DNA of 64,000 nucleotides from Ovis canadensis (Eukaryota > Chordata > Mammalia > Artiodactyla > Bovidae). The notes below the pieces were generated by a model that did no database searches, had not been told where the DNA came from, and saw only the letters and a list, made by a program, of their open reading frames with translations. The stretch is from contig NC_091249.1 in assembly GCF_042477335.2 (NCBI RefSeq), forward strand, positions 51,878,001 to 51,942,000, in the 5' to 3' direction. The translations under genes and the position numbers were made by a program. Below are positions 43,080 through 52,280 of the stretch, one piece after another (position 1 is the first letter of the stretch; each line of letters opens with the position of its first letter).

Positions 43080-44630
43080 AGCTGTCGGGTTCTGGAAACC
43101 GAGAAAGACAGGCTAAGCTAGAAGAGGAGGAGGCGGCGGAGGAGCGAGGCGGGCTGGACGCCCTCTGGGAGCATAGGCCGCACTTCGGGTTGTAGACCGG
43201 CCCGGGTCCGAGCCGGCGCGCCCGGGCATCCGCGGCACAGAGCGCAACCGGCAGGGGGCTCGGGCGCCACCGCCTCGCGACGTCTCGGCGGGCTGGGCTA
43301 GGCTGGAGTCGCGAGCCCGGGCGGGGCTCAGGTTGGCACGCGGTGGGCGGGGGTGGCCCCCGTCCCCGCCCCCCACATCCGGGGGCCCGGGCCGGGCTGT
43401 GGGTCGGCCGCGCGCCGGTGAGTCAGGCCGGGTTTTCCCTCCGCCTCTGGGGCAGGATAGCGAGCGCGGCAGATCGCGTCCCTCCCTCGCCAATCCGGCT
43501 CCGGAGCCCGCCCGCCCGCGTTTTCCCGGCGCCTGTCGCCTGGCCGCTCCAGCCTGGTTCGCAGTCTCGGCCGGAGCTGGCGCCCTGGAGGAAGGGTTCA
43601 AATCCGCGCGCAAGGGAGCTGCAGTGCGCGAGGGGTGCGGATGGGGGCCAGGATGGTGAGTAGGGCACACCGTGGGGCTGGAGCCGCGGCCCGGGGCTGG
43701 ACTCGGGGGGTGGGGCTGGCAGCCGCCAAGGTCTAGCTTTCCCGGCGACCTTGGCCAAGCCCGCAGCCCTACGCAGGCGAGGTTCCCGTCGGAGAAGTGG
43801 GCAGGGGTGGCAAGGTGAGGTGTACGTCCAGGTACCCCTTACTTCCAGACACCGAAGCACCGAGGTGCGGGATCGGGGACCGTCCGCGGGCAGGGAAGCT
43901 GTGCTGAAAGGGCAGGCGACAGGTTACGCTCTCCGTAACCCACGCAAAACGCGCTTTCCTTGGAGGAGTTCCTGGGACCCCTGAACCAGCACTGGGGTGG
44001 GGCAGGTGCCCTTGGCGCGGGAGTCTGACCTCGGCTTCCGCGCCCACAGCCCATCCGTTCGGGGTAAGTCTTAGAGAGAAGCCTGGGAGAAACATCCCCT
44101 CCCAACGCTCAGGTAGCTTGAGGAGCTCCCCCAGTTCTGGGGGAGCCCCCGCCTCTGTCACATCCTTCCCCGAGGAAATTCCGTGGAGATGCCAACCTCC
44201 ACTTTCCCCAAGAGACGGCTTCCTGCCCTCTCCTGCCCCCTCCGGGATACCCCTTTCCTCCGCTATATGAGCCCTGTACGAGCGGCAGCTGCCAGCTCGC
44301 TGTCAGGGGTCCCGTGAAGAGCGGACGCTCCCAGATTCTGAGCACCATCCCAGTCTGGCCACAACCTTCGGCCAAAGTGAGGGCCCGTCTGGAGCCGGGC
44401 GGAAATCGGGGCCGTGACTGCGTCCGGAAAAAAGGACCGGGACCTGTCATCTCCGACGCGGCAAACCCTACCGCTGCCCCCCCACCCCGCCCCGCCCCGC
44501 CTCCCGCCTCCACGAGCAGACCGGTCTCTCCTGGCTTGCACCGGGGGCTCAGCCTGTCCCGCGGCCGTGGTGCTCTGTCCCTGGCCGGCCCAGGGAAGAA
44601 GAGAGGCAGGCGGCCATCCTGGAACCGGTG
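43080..44630 (+). promoter_or_regulatory. N4BP3: CpG island and promoter region of N4BP3
   Basis: Dense CpG and GC-box sequence lies at 43110-43700, with a second peak at 44390-44600. There is no TATA box in the first peak, as is common for CpG-island promoters. A TATA-like ctatatgagc near 44261 could serve a secondary start. The island precedes a consensus splice donor at 43656 and the N4BP3 coding exons downstream on the same strand. Confidence 0.75.
43200..43655 (+). other. N4BP3: N4BP3 exon 1 (non-coding), 5' end uncertain
   Basis: The donor ggatg|gtgagt places the exon end at 43655, inside the CpG island. The true transcription start cannot be read and is somewhere within 43.1-43.6 kb. 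The next exon starts at 49461, giving a first intron of about 5.8 kb. ATG codons in the exon are not joined to the coding frame, because an in-frame TGA (49482-49484) precedes the N4BP3 start. Confidence 0.55.
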
Positions 44631-45009
44631 ATCTCCCTCCTCCCAGAGCCCTCCTGGGCAGGGCCCCTCTCCTGCCGACTGGCTGTGTGTGGGTGTGTAT
44701 GTGCCAGACTGAATGAGAGCGGCCAGTCTGCTCACGCCACCGCCTATGGAACTAGCAGCTTCCAGGGCTCACAGTGCCCATGCAGCGGTGTTTCCACTAT
44801 TTCTACCTGACCCAGGGGCAGGCAGTGGGTATTCCAGGCTGAGGGGACTGGGATACAAGCCAACCTGGCTGCAGGTACCCTTGGGAGAAGCAGGTGTGGG
44901 GAGCTGAACAGACATAATCCACAGCAGTGTGTGAGCCCAGGGAGGGCAGCTGGTAACCCCTGGCTAGTAACCCCAGCCTGGGGCAGAAGAGAGGGCCTTG
45001 CCTGGGGAG

Positions 45010-45170
45010 TTGGGATTGCTGGTCATGTGGAATCATGGGCAGCTCACTTCTTTTTGGGCCTCAGTTTATCTAGCTATAGGATGGGGAAAGGGTAACTACT
45101 GTCTTGCCTGCCTCCACGAAGCTGATGCGGAGATCAGATGATGAAATGAAAGGGCTGATAAAAACTGTAG
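45010..45170 (+). repeat. MIR element in N4BP3 intron 1, diverged
   Basis: ctcacttctttttgggcctc, then gtttatctagctataggatg, then ggagatcagatgatgaaatg follow MIR order. Confidence 0.5.
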
Positions 45171-46466
45171 AGCAGAAGTGACTTGGTGATACTAAGAATC
45201 ACTCCAGCAGGACTCTGCCTCTTTATGAGTTGAAATGGGGCTACGGAATGCCAGCCTCTCCCGTCTTCTCCCTGGGCCCCTCTTACCCACTGCCCCCTCT
45301 TTTGGAGCTGGGACATTCCAGTCTCATTCCTCAGGGGCAGCTGCAGTCACTCCCTTCAGCAAAGCTGATCCTCCAGCAGGTGGTGGGACCCTCCCTGGGG
45401 CCAAGGCTCACGAGGGGCTAAAGGCAGTCGAGGCCGGACTGGGAGCTTCCTACCCAAGTGCTTTGGGTACACTCCAGCGGAGATGCACAGTGGGGTCAGG
45501 GCAGGCTTCTAAATGTAGAGAGCCTGTGGACTTTTTCCTGTGCAGCTGAGCATGACCTTAGGCACTTTATTTTACCTCCTGGGCCTCAGTTTTCTCCTCG
45601 GAAGTGGGGGATGACACTCTTCCTCTCCCATGTGTGTTGTGAGCATGTGCCAGGCCCAGCATCAGGCTGACCCAACGAGGCACCCACTAAGGGACACCAG
45701 GATGCCTCCCTGAGTGTCCTGTCTTTTTCTGCTTCATGGCCAGGGCTGTATCCCAGCCCCATTCTCCAATCTCCTCCAAGAGTTGGTCCAGAGAGATGCT
45801 CCCAGTGTCCAGGCTGTCTGATCTTGGAGTGGGTGGAGGGGAAGATGGAAGCAGGATTAAAGGGACTTTGTTGGGACCAACTAGGACCTGTGCAGAATAG
45901 GGCCTACGTGACCGGCTGAAAGCTTGCTGGCAGAGCAGTGGGGTGGCGGAGGCGAGGTTCTGCTCTGTGCAGAGCTCTGGGCCCCAGGCATGTCGTGAGT
46001 TCTGGGTAGAGAAGCCCAGGCACTTGGAGGAGGAGGCCCTGTTTTCCCCAGTGGGGCTGCAAGGCACTTGCTGTTTCTCCCTCCCTCCTCCCCCTCCACA
46101 TCCTCTCCTGCACAGCTGCCCTGGGCCAGTCCCTGGGCTTCCAAGCAACGGGAAGGAATGTGTGTATTGGGGGATGTGGGGAAGGCAGGGGAGGTGGATG
46201 GAGTCTTTTAGGAAAAAGGACTGTCCCCAGATAGAGACCTGGGCAGGGTAGAGCCTCCTGAAAGCCAGGGCCCTTGGCCCAAGGCAGAGGAGCTAATAAT
46301 ACAGCCTGAGAAGTTATCTAGGAGGGGTGGAGAGAGGAGGGGGAAGGGTGGGGGCCATAGATAAAGACAAAGGGAAGGGCTGTTGGTGCCCCTCCATGTA
46401 GCTCAGGAATTATTTCAAAGTGCTCAACTCAAGTGTGAAGAAAAGCCTATCCCATGCCCTCCTTTG

Positions 46467-46467
<1 letters not shown>

Positions 46468-46500
<33 letters not shown>
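46468..46500. repeat. (AC)n microsatellite in N4BP3 intron 1
   Basis: About 16 AC units; likely polymorphic. Confidence 0.97.
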
Positions 46501-46504
<4 letters not shown>

Positions 46505-46993
46505 CTACATCTAGCAGCCTCCGGGCTAGGAAGGACAGCTGGGTATTTGTGTGTGGAAGGTGCTCAGTGCAGTGTGAATGACCTTGAGTGTGTGTGAGCC
46601 TCGCTGTGTCCTCTCACGGAGAAGCTTCTGGGCCACTGGTGGCACCGACTGGACTGCAGTATGTGTGTGGTGTGCGTGTTTCGGCCCATGACTGCTTCTC
46701 CCCTTGACCTGGGACCCTTTGTGGGGGTTATGGGGTGTTGATTATTGCAGGCGTACTTAATTTACTAACAGGAAATGAGGCTGTGGCCAGGGGAACGTGA
46801 AGCAGTGTGTGTTTGGGATGAAGTGGGCATGTTTAGCTCCCCCTGCCACCATCCCTGCTCTCAGGCTCTCATCAGGCTTGCAGCTCAAGAGCCCTTTCAC
46901 CTACCTGTCCCTGTGCTGGCTGTCACCAGCAACCCAATAGAAAGGCAGAGAAAGTAGAGTCTTTCCCATTTGGGGGAAACTGAGGCATGGTCA

Positions 46994-47260
46994 TGGAGAA
47001 GGCGATGGCACCCCACTCCAGTACTCTTGCCTGGAAATTCCCATGGACAGAGGAGCCTGGTAGGCTGTGGTCCATGGGGTCGCGAAGAGTCGGACATGAC
47101 TGAGCGACTTCCTTTTCACTTTCATGCATTGGAGAAGGAAATGGCAACCCACTCCAGTGTTCTTGCCTGGAGAATCCCAGGGACGGGGGAGCCTGGTGGG
47201 CTGCCGTCTATGGGGTCACACAGAGTTGGACACGACTGAAGTGACTTAGCAGCAGCAGCA
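46994..47260 (+). mobile_element. BOV-A2 SINE with 12-bp target-site duplication
   Basis: Two BovA monomers (tggagaaggcgatggcaccc, then tggagaaggaaatggcaacc) end in an agc triplet run (47249-47260). Perfect repeats gaggcatggtca lie at 46982-46993 and 47261-47272. Confidence 0.93.
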
Positions 47261-47509
47261 GAGGCATGGTCAAGGGAGGTGTCCCATGGAGAGATAATAT
47301 AAAGGGTGGGCTGGAGACCAGATTGTCTGCTGTCTACGTCCCCAAGAAGCAGTGACAGGAGTTCAATGGGCTTGTCTGTTGCTCGGTGGGCTTATCATGG
47401 TGAAGGGGTGGGAGGAGTGGGAGGCAAGATGCTTCAATTCCAACTCTTGGGTTGTGGGTGACATTGTCGGTTCCCACTAGACATTTCGAATCATTGTACT
47501 GTAATCACA

Positions 47510-47660
47510 GACCAGCACCTCACTCTAACCAGCTCTGTGACCTTGGGCAGGCCACTTCACCTTTTGAAGCCCCATTGCCCTTCCCTAAAAAACACAGTTA
47601 ACCATGTGCCAGGACTCTGTGAAACCCCTACACAGGGCCGCATCACTGTAGGTGCCCAGC
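47510..47660 (+). repeat. MIR element, diverged
   Basis: ctaaccagctctgtgacctt, then gggcaggccacttcaccttt match the MIR core. Confidence 0.6.
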
Positions 47661-48050
47661 ACCTGTCATCCCTTATCTAGATGACTCCCCTAACCTTGTG
47701 TGGCTTGTGGCACCCCCAAAGAGGTTGAGCTGTCTGGGAACAAGAAAGGGAAACTTGGGAAGGTTTCTTTTGCCCAAGGTAAGGTTGAGGACTGCAGGAT
47801 GTAGGGGCAGGGCCGTGCCTTCCACCCCTCTCCCTCCCTCCTCATGGAGAGCTTTGTCTTCTACAAACACAAAACCTGGAAATGGTTGAGGAAGATGGAA
47901 CCTCCTAACCATTGTTTGGGGTAGGAGTCTGTGTCCCAGAAGTGTATTGGATTGGGGCAGTTGGGGCGGGGCACATCGGACTGGTAGCTGCATTTTGCCT
48001 GCTGGGTGTCTGTTCAGGAATGGGAATAGCTGGGTAGGAGGCAGAGAAGG

Positions 48051-48376
48051 GGGCTTCTCTGGTAGCTCAGCTGGTAAAGAATCCACCTGCAATGCAGGAG
48101 ACCCTGGTTCGATTCCTGGGTCGGGAAGATCCTCTGGAGAGGATACCCACTCCAGTATTCTTGGGCTTCCCTGTTGGCTCAGATGGTAAAGAATCCGTCT
48201 GCAATGCAGGAGACCCTGGTACGATCCCTGGGTTGGGAAGATTCCCTGGAGGAGGGCATGGCAACCCACTCCAGTGTTGTTGCCTGCAGAATCTCCTTGG
48301 GCAAAGGAGCCTGGAGGCTACAGTCCATGGGGTCACAAAGAGTCGGGCACGACTGAGTGACTAAGCATAGCACACG
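48051..48376 (+). mobile_element. Bov-tA dimer-type SINE with 11-bp target-site duplication
   Basis: A first tRNA head plus partial body (48051-48163) is followed at once by a second complete unit (gggcttccctgttggctcag from 48164). Repeats ggcagagaagg at 48040-48050 and 48377-48387 enclose both, so they entered together as a single dimeric element. Confidence 0.9.
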
Positions 48377-48387
48377 GGCAGAGAAGG

Positions 48388-48750
48388 TGGCATTCATTCA
48401 TTTGGCAAGTCCTTTCTGAGCACTTACTGTGTGCCAAAGGCTGGGATGGACACGGGATCCAGCGGGGCACTGGGGACAGGTCCTGCCTTCCACAGTGTGG
48501 TCCCAGCACAGGTGGGAGGCAATCCGTAACCCCGTCACTCGGGCACTCGCTGGTGGTGTTAGTGTGTCTACCAACTAAGTTCAGCTTCAGCTTGCCCGTG
48601 TTGACCCTGGCTGTGGGCCAGGCCCTGGACTGGACATTTTATCCTCTGATCTTAGCCAGTCCTCCCAGCATCCATGAGTGATAACAGTTGACATAGTCAT
48701 TGTCCAGATGAGGAAGCCAGGGCCCACACACTGATTCGTTCCACACATTG
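48388..48750 (+). repeat. MIR-class remnants
   Basis: cattcattcatttggcaagt, then gagcacttactgtgtgccaa near 48390-48440, and gtccagatgaggaagccagg near 48700 suggest one or two ancient MIR-class pieces. Confidence 0.5.
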
Positions 48751-49460
48751 GGTCAGGATTGGGGCCCTGATGCCTGGCAGTGGGCTTTGAAGTGGTAGCA
48801 TATTAGAGGGGCTGGCAGGGGCTCTGGCTGCCCCGTCTCCCTGCCTCCTATCACTGCTCCAACATGAACACCTGTTCCGGAAACTGTGGCCATTGTTCCT
48901 GCCATCCTTCCTTCCCCTGGGCCCTTCCTGTTTGTATCCGTCCCGCTGGAGCCCCTAGCCCCACCCATGCCAGGTGCTTCCCTTGGGAAAACTCTGAACC
49001 TCTGCAGGAAGAGGGGTTGAATGAAGTTCTTTTCCCCCTGCCAAGGGAAGAAGAAGGATTGGAGCTTCTGAGGCCACCGGTCTTGGTTCCCTGTGCCCTC
49101 TGCCCACCTACCACGTTGGGTGCCTGGCAGGAGAATGAACAAAGTTAGAGTCAGAGATGGATTCTGCCAGCTCAGTCCTGGGAGGGGCCCCTATCCTACT
49201 GCTTCAGGTCCTGGTCCCCCTGTGACCCCAGTCACACACTGGCCCCTCGTCGGAACTAGGGCGCTAGACAGGTAGCCTTGGGACTTCTGCTACTTTCTCT
49301 AGGAGTCCTGTTCCGGATTCTCTCTGGAACTCACATCTGCCACTCCTGGGTGGGCTGGGGTGGGGGAGCTGACACAGAGATCAAGCACCTGCTTCTAGGG
49401 CATCTGGGGAGTTGGGCAGCAAGTGCGTACCTGCCCCTGATGGAGCCTCCCAACCCCCAG

Positions 49461-49490
49461 AAGCAGCCGCCTGTGCCCTGGTGAAACTTC
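49461..49490 (+). promoter_or_regulatory. N4BP3: N4BP3 exon 2 5'UTR and start-codon context
   Basis: The exon begins after the acceptor cccaacccccag (49460). An in-frame TGA at 49482-49484 excludes an upstream start. The first ATG (49491) has a weak context (t at -3). The second in-frame ATG (49524) has a strong one (g at -3, g at +4). Confidence 0.75.
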
Positions 49491-51907
49491 ATGGCCACAG
49501 CCCCAGGCCCTGCCGGCATTGCCATGGGCAGCGTGAGCAGCCTGTTGGAACGGCAAGACTTTTCCCCTGAAGAGCTACGGGCGGCACTCGCAGGGTCTCG
49601 GGGCTCCCGCCAGCCTGATGGGCTCCTCCGGAAAGGCTTGGGCCAGCGCGAGCTCCTCAGCTACCTGCACCTTCCCAAGAAGGATGGCAAGACCACCAAG
49701 CGGGCCCCTCGGAATGAGCCTGCCGACTACGCCACCCTCTACTACCGGGAACACCCTCGGGCTGGTGACTTCAGCAAGACCTCGCTGCCTGAACGGGGGC
49801 GTTTTGACAAGGTGTGCCTCGGCTCCTCCCTTCCCTACTGTGGCAGGGCGGGGAGGGGGGTCCTCTCTGAAGACCCCGAGGCTGGGATAGGACATGGAAG
49901 TCTTTCTGTGGGCTGGCCTGGTGACATGTACCCCTCGTTCTCAAAGGGGATTCCCAGGGGCTTCGGGAGGGAGCACCAGAGAGCAGTCAGCCCAGAGCCT
50001 CATGCCTGCCCTCTCTTTCTGGCAGTGTCGCATTCGCCCATCAGTTTTCAAGCCCGCCTCGGGCACCGGGAAAGGCTTCCTGTCCATGCAGAGCCTGGCG
50101 GCCCACAAGGGGCAGAAGCTGTGGCGCAGCAATGGCAGCCTGCACACGCTGGCCTGCCACCCACCCCTGAGCCCTGGGCCCCGGGCCAGCCAGGCCCAGG
50201 CCCGTGCCCAGCTGCTGCACGCCCTCAGCCTGGATGAGGGCGGCCCCGAGCCCGAGCCCAGTCTGTCTGATTCCTCCAGCGGGGGCAGCTTTGGCCGCAG
50301 TCCCAGCACTGGCCCCGGCCCCTTCAGCTCCTCCCTGGGCCACATTAACCATCTTGGAGGCTCCCTGGACCGGGCCTCACGGGGTTCCAAGGAGGTTGGG
50401 CCACTGGCTCTGCTGAACTGCTTGCCTGAACCACCGCCCCCCTACGAATTCTCCTGCCCCGTCACCGAGGACATGGGGGCTGTGGTGCCGGACACCTGTG
50501 AAGAGCTCAAGAGGGGCCTGGGTGAGGAGGATGGTGCCAGCCCCTTCACACAGGTGAGAGCAGCTGTTGTCTTGGCCACCTGTTCTATCCCCTGGCATTA
50601 GCGTACAGGGCAGACAGAGGGTCACCTGCCAGCTCTCCTGCAGGGCTCCGGGTATAGGTGGGTAAGGAAGAGAGAGATGAGTTTGCTTCTTTCCCCAGGC
50701 CCCACATGACATGGGGATGTCATGTCATTGGTGGTCCTTGCAGGAAGTTGTGAGAGGGAGACTCCCTGGGAGGGCCGCGTGCTGGGGACACTTCACCTCC
50801 AGAGGCCACATCCTGGGTTGGGGCACATGTGTGCCCAAAGCATTGCACCCTGGACCCTGTGGTGTTGAGACAGAGGATATCAGAAGCAGCTGGAGCGTTG
50901 GAGCAGTGGGCCAGCCATGGCGTGCAGGCAGTTGGTATCCAGGGGGGCAGGGCGGTATGTGGATCTTGGGCCATGGCAAGTGCCCTTTCCCCTGGGCAGG
51001 TGTTGGAAGAGCGCCAGCGGCTGTGGCTGGCTGAGCTGAAGCGCCTCTACCTGGAGCGACTGCACGAGGTGACCCAGAAGGCCGAGCGTAGTGAGCGCAA
51101 CCTCCAGCTGCAGCTGTTCATGGCCCAGCAGGAGCAGCGGCGCCTACGCAAGGAGCTGCGAGCACAGCAGGGCCTGGGCCCAGAACCCCGGCCACCAGGC
51201 AGCCTCCCAGAGGCCGATCCTAGTGCGCGAGCAGAGGAGGAAGCCCGCTGGGAGGTGAGAGACCAGGCGTTCAGAGACTCCTGCCCCCACTACTGTCGTG
51301 CCATCCTCTGCTTGCCCTCTGACCGGCCCCCCCCTTACCCTGCTTTGCTTGGCTCTTGCCTATCCCTGTCCCCCTTCAGGTGTGCCAGAAAACAGCGGAG
51401 ATCAGCCTCCTGAAGCAGCAGCTGCGGGAAGCCCAGGCAGAACTGGCTCAGAAGCTAGCTGAGATCTTCAGCCTGAAGACACAACTTCGGGGCAGCCGGG
51501 CACAGGCCCAGGCCCAGGATGCAGAGCTGGCCCGGCTGCGAGAGGCCGTGCGGAGCCTGCAGGAGCAGGCCCCTCGGGAGGAGGCCCCAGGCGGCTGTGA
51601 GACCGATGACTGCAAGAGCAGGGGGCTGCTGGGGGAGGTGGGAGGTGGTGAGGCCAGAGATGAGGCTGAGCAGCTGCGGGCCCAGCTCCTGCAGGAGCGG
51701 CTCCGAGGCCAGGAGCAGGCGCTGCGCTTTGAGCAGGAGCGGCGGACGTGGCAGGAGGAAAAGGAACGGGTGCTGCGCTACCAGCGGGAGATCCAGGGTG
51801 GCTACATGGACATGTATCGCCGCAACCAGGTGCTGGAACAGGAGCTGCGGGCGCTGCGGGAGCCCCCTGCACCCTGGAGCCCTCGGCTTGAGTCCTCCAA
51901 GATCTGA
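49491..51907 (+). CDS. N4BP3: NEDD4-binding protein 3 (N4BP3), four coding exons, 543 aa
   Basis: Coding exons are 49491-49811, 50026-50553, 51000-51254 and 51380-51907. All junctions have AG/GT borders and keep phase 0, giving 107+176+85+175=543 residues, as expected for the family (about 540). I recognise the protein as N4BP3, a member of the Fezzin group with the LZTS proteins. N4BP3 is known to bind NEDD4-type HECT ubiquitin ligases and to act in neurite branching. Features seen: a conserved N-terminal block (residues 12-64); Ser/Pro-rich linker; the motif PPPPY at 243-247, a PPxY ligand for WW domains; and long coiled coil from about 284 to 530 (EERQRLWLAELKRLYLERL, ISLLKQQLREAQAELAQKL). 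The end is WSPRLESSKI. No break is visible. Met12 is a possible alternative start giving MGSVSSLL, a myristoylation-type N-terminus. Confidence 0.97.
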
Positions 51908-52280
51908 GGCCCTCGGAGCAAGCTGACAGCAGAAGCACTGTCAGAAGATGGCTTGGACAAGCCCACTCTGAGATGGCCAGCTCCTTCCTTACATTGGTCT
52001 GGGGTGGAAGCTGCTGAGACCAGCCAGGGATGGAGAGGCTGGCCGAGAGGAGGGGTCCAGTGGGGCTGTGGGCTGGATGGGGTGCCAGTAGCAGGAGGAG
52101 CCAGGGCAAGGTCCCCCTGGCTGAGGAGTCTCCAGGTAGAGCCCAGCCCTAGAGTAGATGTGGCCCAGGAAAGGAGGTTTGAAGTGAAGAGCCCTGTGAA
52201 GTGAAAAGGGCCAGTGTGAGGAGGGGAGGCTGGGATGGGAACTTTGGCCTCCCCAGAATAAAATCACATTTTCTACGAGG
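51908..52280 (+). other. N4BP3: N4BP3 3'UTR, proximal form
   Basis: Non-coding continuation of the last exon after TGA 51905-51907. AATAAA lies at 52257-52262, with GT-containing sequence downstream, so cleavage near 52280 is plausible. Confidence 0.65.
52257..52262 (+). terminator. N4BP3: Poly(A) signal AATAAA, N4BP3 proximal
   Basis: Canonical hexamer 350 bp after the stop codon. Confidence 0.7.

Noticed and set aside
43113-43670. Open frames of 100-185 codons on both strands in the CpG island at 43.1-44.7 kb
   Set aside because: GC-rich DNA has few stop codons; the frames overlap each other on both strands, are Pro/Arg/Gly/Ala-rich and have no known domain. The region is better explained as promoter and non-coding exon.
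44250-44285. TATA-like ctatatgagc as the main N4BP3 start
   Set aside because: It lies after the likely exon 1 donor, and no donor-linked exon is evident there; kept only as a possible secondary start.
51468-52109. 213-codon antisense frame over N4BP3 exon 4 (last exon)
   Set aside because: It mirrors the coiled-coil codons of N4BP3 and consists of Pro/Ala-rich low-complexity sequence.
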